A stretch of DNA of 64,000 nt, taken from Spisula solida (taxonomy: Eukaryota > Mollusca > Bivalvia > Venerida > Mactridae). How positions within the stretch are numbered: position 1 is the stretch's first letter; the number at the start of each line of letters is the position of its first letter. Position numbers and translations under genes: made by a program. The stretch lies in assembly GCA_947247005.1 (NCBI GenBank), contig OX365948.1, positions 10,157,455-10,221,454 on the forward strand. Direction: 5' to 3'. Shown one piece after another: positions 1 to 12,800 of this stretch. Below the pieces are notes generated by a model. That model saw nothing but the letters and a program-made list of their open reading frames with translations. It was not told the DNA's origin and ran no database searches.

Positions 1-692
1 ATATTCTGACCTGTCTCAATATGTCACTGCACTAGTGAATATGCTGGTTGTTCATAGTTGCCAAGGAAACGAAATCAGATTGTCATTAATAATATATATC
101 ACACATTGTATAATGATGCTCCTGCAGTTAATCATTTTCAAAAACGTCACAGTTTTTATCGGATTCTATGCACCATTGACTGATGAAGTATTAACTTTTC
201 TGCCTGAAGATATGAATGGCATTAAAATTGATGACATGTCTTGTATGTACACTGATAACGAAGGACCTTCAGGGACGATAGATTGGATATGTTTATTTCT
301 GTATGGCAGCTTCTAGTTTTCAAACACTAAATGAAAGTAACACATCAATAATATCATAAAGCTAATTCATTAGATATATGGTTTCATTATTTCTTGATAT
401 TCATAATCAAAAACTTGAATCATCAATTTCTTGGACACCAGATTTTATATATCCAGAAAAAGTTAATAAATTTGTCACAATGCTTTAATATTGTAATATT
501 CAATCAATTGCACGAAAATTACGACTAGATTGGTGAAATTTATTCAAATTACTGAACACGAAAGTGTAGATAATTGGATTATTAATTGCTACAAAGCACC
601 TGTCATCAGCCAAATCCTAATGTGGCAACTGTTTATTGTAGAGCTTTATGCATTTTTTTCATTGTAGATAAATATAAAATTGTTACTTTCAG
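1..692 (+). other. Upstream intron of the SLC44A1-like gene
   Basis: AT-rich sequence ending in a pyrimidine tract and AG directly before the first recognisable exon. A reading frame is open from about position 3 to 316 but has no recognisable domain, no donor/acceptor pair matching the needed phase, and a composition like the surrounding intron, so it is not called as coding. The exon downstream begins in codon position 3, so the missing upstream exon must end with two bases of a codon. Confidence 0.6.
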
Positions 693-859
693 TCACCCTG
701 TCCTGAATAGATGCATACCCAGCAACATGATTCAACTGGCATCCAATGTCACCACTGATATCATTAGCTTTCTTAACGACAGTGACATATTCCAGAAAGT
801 TCTCAGCGATTTATACACTAGTTGGAAGCAGATGCTGGTTTTATGTTTCGTTGCTGTAG
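693..859 (+). CDS. SLC44A1: SLC44A1 exon: end of extracellular loop, start of next membrane helix
   Basis: Preceded by ctttcAG at 686-692 and followed by donor GTACGA at 860. It encodes 55 complete residues, starting after one leftover base, with [11 protein letters not shown], the predicted N-glycosylation site NVT, and [13 protein letters not shown] leading into a hydrophobic stretch. It ends in phase 1 (g), which joins to cc of the next exon. Confidence 0.9.
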
Positions 860-3800
860 GTACGAGGATTTCTTTCTGAAACGTGTTTACTTCTCGGATA
901 CCCAAATCCATTACCAGGGAAACTCTGCAGTCCACTTGTACTTTAATGTAGGGTTACTCAACATTGGTGATTGGGCTTTTATAGAACTAACTTTTGGTAG
1001 AAGGAACTTGATTAACTGTTGTTGTCAAAGAGTTTGTGCTAGGTTTTTGAACTGTTGTTTTATAGCATCTTTGTGGATGTTTCCTGTATATTGATTGTTG
1101 TTGACAGTGTTTTAGAAATAAAGTTATTTCTAGAATTTCAAACTTTAGTTGAATGTGAAGTTGAGTTGTTATTCTAGATTGATGACATGATGATTTTAGG
1201 TAGATTTTATCTTTGATCACATCTCGGTGAATATTAGGGGAGCATCCTTGTTCATAGTGATAGTGATTTTAAAAGTGTTTGGGTGTCCCTGCTTATACTT
1301 TGCATTTATTTAGTTGTTTTTGAAGTAATAAAAAAGTTTGGGCATCACAGAATCAAACGTCCACTGCATAATTTCTGGGACTACTAGCGTTTTCAGTACT
1401 GTTTTGTTACACAACAAAACATTGATATAATGTTACATGGTAATTTTCAACATCTATACATATGTTTTCCTCTCAATAATGCATACTCTCAATGGATAAC
1501 AATCTTTTCAATAGCTAGAATTACGATCTTGCGTTTTTATTATGAACATTATCTGTAATGGATTTTGAAGTGTTGAAGGTTTAGCTGCGTTCCCTAGGTA
1601 TTAGATGTCATTAAGGATACATTCTATAATCTTTCAAGCAAATTTTAGTTCTGACAATTCTAGATTTTCCAAATTGTTGATACATAAGTGTTGCAAATAT
1701 CTGTATAGAGAATCTAACATGATATTCAGATAGATATATTTATACAAATGTGTTTATAAATCATGGGATGTATTGTGCCCACTCCACCAAGAGGCATATA
1801 TATCTGTTGTGAAATATTTAGAGACATTTTCTGTAAAATCGTGGTAACTGAAGAGGAGCTTTGCTCCAGGAATCTCAATATGTATTGACTGTTGCATGAT
1901 TATGCTGGTGAATTATACAGGTTCATATTTGGGTGTATCATTTAATCCTTGTTGTCTAAGCTCAGCGATACACACATATCCATTAGAATTGAAAAGTACC
2001 AGCCTTCTGCAATCATGGACATACTTCTACCATTTGTCCAAATTTGACTGGCTTTGGTAAATGCTTAAGGACTGAGTAAGTATGTTATGGTTCTATACTC
2101 TGTCAGAATCTCGTTACCACATACTTTGGGCAGTGTGTAGTGATATAGTTAGTATATTGTAGTTGTGTTCTATGGGGAGTTCTTATATTGTGGATATGTG
2201 CTTTTTGATGTGGGAAATGACCATGTTTGCACATTGTTGTTATGTGCTTTGGGGTGTTTAAATTAACAAGTTAGTATATTGTGTTATGTGCTTTAGGGGT
2301 GTTTAAATGAACAAATTAGTATATATTAGGGTTATGTGCTTAAGGAGTATTTTAAGGTAAACACGTTAGTATAGTGTGGTTATGTGCCTTTGGGAATGTT
2401 TAAATGAACAAGTTAGTATACACTAAGAGGCACTTATAACTGTGCACTTTTCAATTCCTAATAACTTTTTTGTTTGTCAATATTTTTTAACGAAATTTTG
2501 TGTAATTGGTTGCTAGTGGACGCACAACTGATCTAATATTTAAATATTACGGTTCAATGAATATTGACCATTGGACTGTGAAAACAACAATTCAACGAAT
2601 TGCACGAGAAAATCGTGAAACAGCGGGAAATAAAATAATACGTGGTAGTTTTCATTAAATGCATTACCCGTTAACCCAATAAAACACAAAATAAAATATG
2701 TGTCTAGAATGACGCCATGACGTCGCGTTTATCAACACAGGCGTCTCAGTGTTACTGTTGGAATATAATTAATTTTGGCGTTCCAAAAGTTAAATTATGT
2801 GTTATGCAACCATTAAAGTCCCTGTAGATATTTGGGGCCATATTGTACCTGACTGTCTATCCTTTCATTGTTAAAATTTGTCAACGTAATTTCTCTGCAA
2901 TGACTTGTCCAATGTCAACGTATCTGGATACGTGCGGCATGTTATGCTTGGACCAACTGTCACGGAGATTTCCCTTCAAATATGACGTCAATGCGACAAC
3001 ATTGCATAACTTAAACGCCCAGAAGGACACGTTGTTAACTGTTGGAAAATTGTGCGTTTTAAACCGGAGCAGATTTCGTGAATTCACAATTTTACGTAAC
3101 GCTTAATAATGTGCTAGCGTTTCCTAAATCTTGTGTGTTATGAAATGAAATGTACTAAACTATTATCACGCATCTTTTAACTACGCTTACTGCAATTTTC
3201 AACAAAATATACCCACTAAATACTGAGATATTGAGATTTGAGTAAGTGCACAGTTATAAGTGCCTCTAAGTGTAGTGTGGTTATGTGCCTTTGGGAATAT
3301 TTAAATGAACAAGTTAGCATAGTGTGGTTATGTGCCTTTGGGAATGTTTAAATGAACAAGTTAGCATAGTGTGGTTATGTGCCTTTGGGAATATTTAAAT
3401 GAACAAGTTAGTATAGTGTGGTTATGTGCCTTTGGGAATGTTTAAATAACTTAATTTTTATCTTGTGTTTATGGTTTATTTTGAGCACCACTATTAATGA
3501 ACAAGTTTGTATTTGTTGTTATGTGCTTTGAGTATCTCATTTTTATATGTATTGTATAGTGTATAAGGATATTGTTAGTATCTCATTGTTTAGTTCTTTG
3601 ATATATAGTAGCTCATGGTTATATGATTTGAGTATCTCCAGGGAATGTGATTTGTTCAGAGTTTAGGACAATGTTAGTACATCATGGTTATATCCTTTGG
3701 ACAGTGTTTGAGGACAATGGTAGTATGTTGTTGTTATGTAGAATCTAACATCCGAGTCTATCTTGTTAGCAAGTGACTGCTTCATGTTTCCCTTGTTATT

Positions 3801-6800
3801 GATGTATTTGGGTACAACATTATACAGTGGTAAACTCAACCTGGTTTACATACAGACTCTCTATTGTATTTTATGGCTGTCAAATGTTAACCTTCATTAT
3901 GTTGTATTTCTTATTTATCTATTATACCATTTTATTTATTCAAGTTACCATATAACTTATAATAGTTTATGTAGAAACCATATCTGCACCCCATATAACT
4001 ATTATTGCTAATTGTCTCTGCTTTTGAAGTGCACCATTTGTATCTCTGTATGATTTTACATGTTTAGTTTAGTTTCTGGGTGGCGGTACCACTATATGGT
4101 GTGTGTAGGGCTCTAACATCGGGCTTATCAGTTGTAGTGTATAATTTTGTACTTCACAAAACAATTTGCCAGGCTGATTTAATGATTATTTGTTTCATTT
4201 TTTGTCAACCATTGCTTAGCATGGGGGAGGAGTATAATACGCTTTGTCAACCGTTTCATTTCAGATATGTCACTGAAAACTTTCTTGGATATGCCAAAAT
4301 GTGTCAACAATTTTAAAAACTTGAGACCTTGTACTGAATGAATCGTTTCACATAATTTATACATTTTAGTTTGGTTCAAGTTTTGTGTACTAACCATGTG
4401 TCCCTACACTCTATAACATATTCCGTATACGTATTGTTCATTACTGAATTATCATTTCTCCCAAATACTTTCTACTTATTTTTCTTTTTAACCCTATTTT
4501 TCTATGACGAAACATGGTTGTTAGATTGGCGGCCTCCACAGGCGATCAGCAACATGTGTTATGTAATATGTTTATCTGAAAGTATTGTAATTATAGGGAT
4601 ATTTAACAGGTTGTGAAGCTTTGCGCCTCAGCTGTTGTTTGTATTGGTACCAAGCTGTGCACCTCAGCTGTTGTTTGTATTGGTACCAAGCTGTGAACCT
4701 CAGCTGTTGTTTGTATTGGTACCAAGCTGTGCACCTCAGCTGTTGTTTGTATTGATACCAAGCTGTGCGCCTCAGCTGTTGTTTGTATTGGTACCAAGTT
4801 GTGCTCCTCAGCTGTTGTTTGTATTGGTACCAAGCTGTGCGTCTGAGCTGTTGTTTGTATTGGTACCAAGCTGTGCTCCTCAGCTGTTGTTTGTATTGGT
4901 ACCAAGCTGTGCGCCTCAGCTGTTGTTTGTATTGGTACCAAGTTGTGCGCTCAGCTGTTGTTTGTATTGGTACCAAGTAATGGCCTTGTCTGAAAATCTG
5001 TTTTCATAAACTATCCATGTTTCTGCATACATGCTGCAGTTATGTCCGTTGAATTGTCAAGCACCGGAATCTTACATAGCAATTTCACAGAATAATGTAA
5101 TACTATATTATCATTGCTTTTAAATATTTTCTTTTGTAGTTTCTAAGTTTGTCCTTTGTCGTTAATGTATTATTTCATTGAAAGTTCATTTTAATCTTTG
5201 TTTTGTTACACATTGAATCTGTTATGTTCTGCTGTGATATGATGGCTTCTGCTTTTCTGTGTTACTCGTTATAAAGTATACATTGTATGTTCACAATTTC
5301 ACTGCTAGTTTGTCCACATTCATATACTATTTTGATTACCTTCGATGTTCATGTATACCGTACAATTTATTTGATGATGTACTGTACAATAATTGTCCAT
5401 TTGTATTTGCTTCATATATTTAATCCATATATCAATTAATGGTATGGAATGGAAAATGTAACCAGCAAACTAAGGTGTATAAATATCATTACTTAATCAA
5501 TATGAAATTGGTAAAAATCCTCTTGCTTACTTATATATGCTATGATGGAGAAGAACTTTAGATATTGGCATAACTAGATCTGATAACTGTAGTTGGTGTC
5601 TCAAATGGTAAAATGAGAAACAATATGGTGTAGGGAATATTTAGAATCTAACCTCTTCCATACCGTATAAGATATTTATTGTTTCCTTCAAGACTCCTTT
5701 TATCAAATATTTATACAGTATTGGCGCCAATGAGTTGGCTGTCTGGCTTTTACTTTGTCAGTTTTATGCCACCAAAATTGATATTTTATGTCTAATTATT
5801 CGGATATCTTAAAACAGGACATACCAAAAAATGAGATCGGATTGAATAATACTTCAGTCAATGTCAGTATAATATGAGCTAGTCCATGACAAAAATCCTG
5901 TCTGTATATATAATCATCAATAATCTTGTTACCCTGGAAACATGAATTGACTCTTCAATGAGAAGGTTCTTATATCTGATTGTTGACATTGTTGCCTAGC
6001 AATACGATTCTTCTCATTGTTTTGTTCTGTTGTGTTTGTCCTTAATCGTATACAAACTTTATTTGTCACAGTTTGTGTGCCAGTAAGTCTGTGGTTAGTT
6101 AAATCAGGATTAATCACTTTCAAATAAACAGTAACAGATGTTTAGACCGATCATACTGTTAATGTTACAATTGCTTGATACTGATGATCATTGCTCCTGG
6201 TTAATAGAGCCTGTGTGAAGGTCATACATTCGGTGTGAAGGTCATACATTCGGTGTGCCTCCGTAGCTCAGAGGTTAGCGCACTTGCCTTCATATCTGGC
6301 AACCCATCTTCAAATACAGGTGGAGGCACACGTATGCCTGCCATATTTCAGCAGAAAGGTGACTGGCAAATAAAGGCTATATAATGCTTGGCCGTGGCAT
6401 TAAAACCTATTACTGTGTCTCCTGAAAAGGCGACATTAGGTGTTACTTTGGCGTCTGCTGCGGCGGCGGCATCACAAATTGCTTTCCGGAGCATAACTAT
6501 GTCACTTTAAGTTCAAATGACTCAAGATTTGGTATGCATGTTTCTTGCAATAAGCCGAAGTGAAGTGCGCAAGAACCATAACTCTTCCTTCCGTTGTTTT
6601 TTAATTATTTCCCTTTGATTGATTTTATTAGAATTGCTTGTCCGGAGCATAACTTTGTCACCTTACGTTCAAATGACTCCAGATTTGGTATGCATGTTTC
6701 TTGCAATATGCTGAAGTGCAGTGCGCAAGAACCATAACTCTACCTTGCAACGTTTTTGAATTATTTCCCTTTGATTGATTTTATTAGAGCATTTCTTGTC

Positions 6801-9800
6801 CAGAGCATAACTTTGTCACCTTAAGTTCAAATGACTCAAGATTCGGTATACATGTTTCTTGCAATAAGCCAAAGTGCAGAGGACAAGAACCGTAACTCTA
6901 CCTTGCATCGTTTTTGAATTATTTCCCTTTGATTGATTTAATTATAGATTTGCTTGTCCGGAGCATAACTTTGTCACCATAAGGTTGAATGACTTGAAAC
7001 TTGGTATGCATGGTTGGTTTACAAAAAGTCCTATTGCAGTGCACAAGAACCATAACTCTACCTGGGGCCATTTTTTAATTATTTCCCTTCTATTGATTTT
7101 ATTAGCATTTCTTGTCCGAGCATAAAAATGCAGTGTGCAAGAATCATAACTCTAACTTGTGTAGTTTTTGAATGATTCCCCTTTGGTTGATTTTATCAGG
7201 ACATTATTTTGTCCAGAGCATAACTTTGTCAATATTAGTTGAGATGACTAGAGAACTCTTGTGAGTCAGATAGATAGCCCAATACTGGATAGTTTTCCAT
7301 GACAAATGTGCAGGTCGTTAGGCGACACATGCGACTCGCGGAGCTTTTATAATATAGGGTAATATACTTCCTGAGACATTATACAGGCTGGAAAGTTACA
7401 TCCATTCCCATGGATTCCTTAATCTGCATTGGGTAGTGTTCCAAGGTTACTTACTTGTGACCGTGAGTTCATGAAATAGCGTAAGAGTTAGATATCAATC
7501 TAAAACACTTTTTGAAAGTTGAGTTCGATATTTGTGATTGATACGTGTAAATTTGTATATGCTTTTACTAACATGGTGTTTAGAAACTTTAAACAGATCA
7601 AAACTCTACCCAACTGCAGTCAAATCTATTAAAATTTAATTAAATAATCGTTTCACTCTCATTTTTAGCTCCACTATTCGTAGAATAAGGGGAGCTATTG
7701 CAGTCACCCGAGCGTCTGCGTCAGCGTAACACTTTTGTTAGAGTTAAGGTACAGGTTTTTTAACCTCTTATATTCTCTAAGTCCTTTGAGATATTGCTTT
7801 CATACTTTGCATACTTGTTTGCCACCATGACCCCAACCCATATGCAGGAGTAGGTAACTCTATCTGGCATTTTGTTGAAATAATGCCCCCTTTTTCTACT
7901 TAGTGCAAATAGTGCAAAATTTAATGTTAAAGTTTAGGTACAGGTTTTTTAACCTCATACATGTATATCTTCATAGTACATGGACATATTGCTTTGATAC
8001 TTTGCATACTTGTTCACCATCATGACCCAACCCATACACAGGGGTAGGTAACTCTATTAAGCATTTTGGTGAAATTATGCCCCCCTTTTTCAACTTAGTG
8101 CAAATGTTAAAGTTTAGGTACAGGTTTTTTAACCTCTAATATTTTCAAAGTGCATTCACATATTGCTTTACATACTTGTTCACCATCATGACCCAAACCC
8201 ATACACAGGGGTAGGTAACTCTATCAAGCATTTTGTTGAAATTACGCCCCCTTTTGGACTTCAAAATGCAAATGTTAAAGTTTAGGGACAGGTTTTTTAA
8301 CCTTTAATATCTTCATAGTGCATGGACATATTGCTTTGATACTTTGCATACTTGTTCACCATCATGACCCCAACCCATACACAAGGGTAGGTAACTCTAT
8401 TAAGCATTTTGGTGAAATTATGCCCCCTTTTTGAACTTAGTGCAAATGTTAAAGTTTAGGTACAGGTTTTTTCACCTAGTTTTTCAAAGTGCATTCACAT
8501 ATTGCTTTACATACTTGTTCACCATCATGACCCCAACCCATACACAGGGGAAGGTAACCCTATTAAACATTTTGTTGAAATTATGCCCCCTTTTGGACTT
8601 AGAAATGCAAATGTTAAAGTTTAGGTACAGGTTTTTTAACCTCTAATATGTTCAAAGTGCATTGATGTGTTGCTTTGATACTTTGCATACTTGTTCACCA
8701 TCATGACCCCAACCCCTACACAGGAGAAGATAATATTTAGCATTTTGTTGAAATTATGCCCCCTTTTGGACTAAGAAATGCTTATTTGTTTACCTTCATG
8801 ACCAAGAGGACCTACACATGAGTAGGTAATGGTCCTGCATAATTTGTCCAAATTATCCCCCTTTTTCGACTTAGAAGCCCCAACCTCTACACAGCAGAGG
8901 GTAATGCTGCTGTTATGAAGCATTTTGTTTTGAATATATAATGATTGTACTATGCCAGCATGGCGCTGCGAATAGTGGAGCGTGCTTTTCGTGGACAGCT
9001 CTTGTTATTGAATATGAAATTAAATAAGTGTAAATACTGTGACGTATTGGTGAATATGATTCCTTTTGTCTGTAAATCTTGTTTAATCAATCATAAAACT
9101 GTAGATAACCTTCAAGATAGGTATACAGTAATTGATAATAATTTCGACATTTAATGTATCTTTTCTAATGACTGTGTGTATGATATTTGGTAAAGAACGT
9201 CTTGTTGGATTAGGTTCTGTAATCATAGATCTGTAGTGATAGAAGTTGCACCCTTTCACTATAATCTATATGTATATTTTATATTACAGCCTTCTCTGGT
9301 GTGATGGTATTGCTAATAAGGTTCCTAGCCTCAGCAATCGTCTGGGTGATTCTGGCTGTCTCCATTCTCGGTTCTCTCGGTAAATATAACAGTTTGTCAC
9401 TCAATCTAACCATTGATTTACTGTCCCTACTGTATACACGCTCATTTGCTAATGTAAATAATGATGTTTATGTTATATCAGAGTCTGATTTGTTGCAACG
9501 TGTCATGAATTCTGCAGCGTGTGATGCTGACTTTGTGAAATCTCTCATATTGATGTTGATGTTAATTGTCTCTAGGATTGTGCACTAAAGTGACTTAGAC
9601 CATCTTTTGATCAAGCAAGTCAAGCCATATTATGTTTTGGCATAAACGTAGGAGTCCGTCGCCAACACATAATCAAAACGGCTCACAAGCAATTCTTGGC
9701 TTAGAGTTTTAACAATAGCCTATGTATGGTTTATAAGGAAACATTAGGCATTTTTTGCCTATTAGTTTACATGCATATAACATCAATATGATATATATAA

Positions 9801-12800
9801 ATATGTTTTCCTTCTGTATGACCCTCCTGAATGACAGAAAAGAGGAGATTGCAGAATAATCTTAGGTATCGACATTCCAATGTTACCAAAGATGGCACTG
9901 GTACTAGCTCTTGTCAGTTTTTATATGAGGGTAGTTTCATGACTGTTGGTTTGCCCTGAGACAGGATAATGTGAATTTGGTATAGTCTCCAGGACTGCTG
10001 GTCAGCCCCGGTATCTTGATAATGTTATTACGAAAGTATCTCATTCTGTACTTCAGCTGGGACGGGTTTTTTGTGGTGGACATATGTTGACATACGGAAC
10101 AAACTTGATGCTGATAAGGCTATCAAATTACCTTTATTAGATGTGGAACTTAACAATGAAAGGGCGTTTCTTATATATTCCATCATAGCTACAGTTTTAA
10201 CAGTAAGTGGCATTGTTTCTTTTTGTAATTATTGAGTATGGAATTTGATTCAATTAGGTTATTATAGCTTCGTTAATAACATTCATTTTGGACCAATGGC
10301 CATATATGGAAAATTAAAACCTGACCACCTTTTCCAGCCGTATTTGTATGATTTATTTAAAGAAGTTTTTGTTTAGAAGAGAACAGTGGTTATGTTATGT
10401 TAAATGATGCAGACATGTGCTCATATGGTTCAAGAAAATTCTGCCACTGTACAAAACATGAGATAGGTTCAGGTGCACTAGATGATGTATTGGTATTGTT
10501 TTTGTATTCGGTACTTTATTGCTAAATTAAACTTCCTCCTGAGATTTGTTATCATTTAGTTGTTATATTTCTCAGACTGTGTTCTAAAATATCATCTTTG
10601 GTACCGTAATCATATATGTCTCATTGTGAAAGTCTGAGCTGAATTATCTGTCAGTGAGGTGTTTTGAACCTATGTCAGCATTTTTGTAATATAATCTAAT
10701 ATCTGTATGTTGAATTAATGTTATCTGATGTTAGGTGTGTTAAGGATTGTAGAAAAAACTGTCAACTTTTTAGAAAGGAATTATTTTCTAATTTGTCCAT
10801 ATTGCTTGTTAATGGTTAAGCACTTATGGCAGCAGACAGTCTGCTTATTTCTACAGAGATTTTTTAATCATTTTTAACTGTATTTGAACATTTTAGAGTT
10901 TTAATATGTCTTCTGGCTCTTTAATACTCAATATATCTTCTTTAATTGGATCTGAAATACAGCTGTGTATTTGTAGTTAAAAGTATTTTAAATCATACCA
11001 GTCTGCACTTTAGCAATGAAAAATATGCTTTTGTCTTTTGAAATAAAAATCCATTACAATTTGTTACAATAATTCTTGAATGGTTATTGCATATATACTT
11101 CATAGCTAAGAATTATCTGCATTCGCTGGCCATAAATCACATATTATGGTGTTTAAAGGCTCCTTAGTTTGAATATGCTGCAGTCTTTTGACTACTTAGA
11201 TGATTTAAATGTCCCAGACATTTGTCTGTAAACATCTGAAATTGTCCTATAATTCTAAATGTATTTGTATGATATATGGCTTTATTATGATTGACAGATA
11301 TTAGAGAGAATTGCCTTGTATTCATCATAACCCTATAATAGCTGATTGGATTCTGTGTCTATCTCAATTATTGTCAGTTGTATTGTTTGATTGTCTACTA
11401 TTGTGACAGCTTATGCAAGAACTTGACTGTAGAATGCCTTATTCAGTAGATGCTTTCCTGCAGAATGTACTTAGTGCAAGAATATTACCCTCGGAAAATA
11501 TGGATGAAGTAATTATTATAACTGGTTGTACTTTTGTCTGACCTTGAAACTTGAAGGTTAACCTCCAATATCATATGTTTCCAATGTGTTTTGTTACTGA
11601 ATGGAGTTGTAAAAGACAGCTGAGACAATACAAATTGTATTCTGTAGATTTGTGTGCATTACTACATGTATAAATGATAAATAATCTAGTCCTTTAATAC
11701 ATTAATATCAAAAATATAATGCTGCACTAGAAAGAATTAACTATCACAAAGACAATAAAAGTTATTTGATGAAGAAATACCAAGTATTGACTTAGTTATG
11801 GTCATTTGAAATTTCAACAACAGAATTATTATAATGTTTGAAACAGAGTTTTGATGTATGGATGTGTACTATTGACACGCTAAACAGACTTGCATCCTAT
11901 TTTTAGGATTAGGCATTATGTCTAATAGAACCCCTGTATTAATGTTCATGCACTAAGATAAGAAACTGTTTTTGTATATCCTTGAATAGAGTACTATTGA
12001 CACGCTAAACAGACTTGCATCCTATTTTTAGGATTAGGCATTATGTCTAATAGAACCCCTGTATTAATGTTCATGCACTAAGATAAGAAACTGTTTTTGT
12101 ATATCCTTGAATAGAGTGGCAAGAAAATTAACATCAAACTCTAAACATTAAATCTTTTGAAGCCATCTTTGAAAAATCCTTAATTCTCAAGGTAATTGCC
12201 AAAGCAGGCACCCAAATTCAGGCTGCATGCACTATTAGAGAGTACTTAATAGAAAATTTCAATACACTAGAAAAAAATAGGGTTCTTTCTCTAATCCATT
12301 GCAAGCAACAATAAGTATACTGATAAAATGACTCTCAAATCACATTGAAAACATAGACTAGATTTAATGTTTGACTGAATTTAATGGATCTAAAATCAAA
12401 TTTGTCTGTACCACTAGAGAAAATCTAATTAGTAACGAATTCAAAATTTCATTCACTTGTGTAAGTCGCAAGAACATTTCTGATTATGGATGTGAAATGG
12501 ATAAATGTTAACTTAATTACATATTTTCTCAGAAGATTAATATTGTTTTAGGCTTTTGCAAGTGTAACTTGTATCAGATGTATACATAATGATATATTGT
12601 ATATTTTAGGTTATACTTCTATTGGTGATCCTAGTAATGAGAAAACGTATAGCATTGGTTGTAGCATTGTTTCACGAGGCAGGTAGATGTATCGCAGCCA
12701 TGCCATGCTTACTACTTCAACCAGTATGGACATTCTTAATCTTAATGGCCTTCTTCATGTACTGGGTGATAGTGCTTGCCTTCCTCTCAACTGCAGGTAA

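Larger units (their letters stand above)
860..9289 (+). other. Intron of 8.4 kb, repeat-filled
   Basis: Donor GTACGA, acceptor atattacAG. It contains a 47 bp minisatellite split by a TIR element (2130-3450), a 36 bp minisatellite (4616-4978), a tRNA-headed SINE (6257-6328) and two families of ~157-190 bp tandem units (6440-7260 and 7667-9007). The stretches 860-2130 and 5000-6200 are plain AT-rich sequence in which nothing is recognised. Confidence 0.8.

Noticed and set aside
3..316. Open frame at the left edge as a further SLC44A1 exon
   Set aside because: The peptide has no similarity to the family's loop region and no donor with the required phase 2 is evident.
4572..5009. Repetitive proteins on both strands over the 36 bp minisatellite
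   Set aside because: Several frames are open at once on both strands, the mark of a simple repeat with period divisible by 3.
6257..6328. Functional tRNA gene
   Set aside because: Acceptor stem is good but T-arm and anticodon loop are decayed; context is a SINE.
8945..9154. 69-residue frame with CKYC...CKSC as a small zinc-finger protein
   Set aside because: It starts within the terminus of repeat family B, lies in an intron, and the cysteines do not form a recognised finger.
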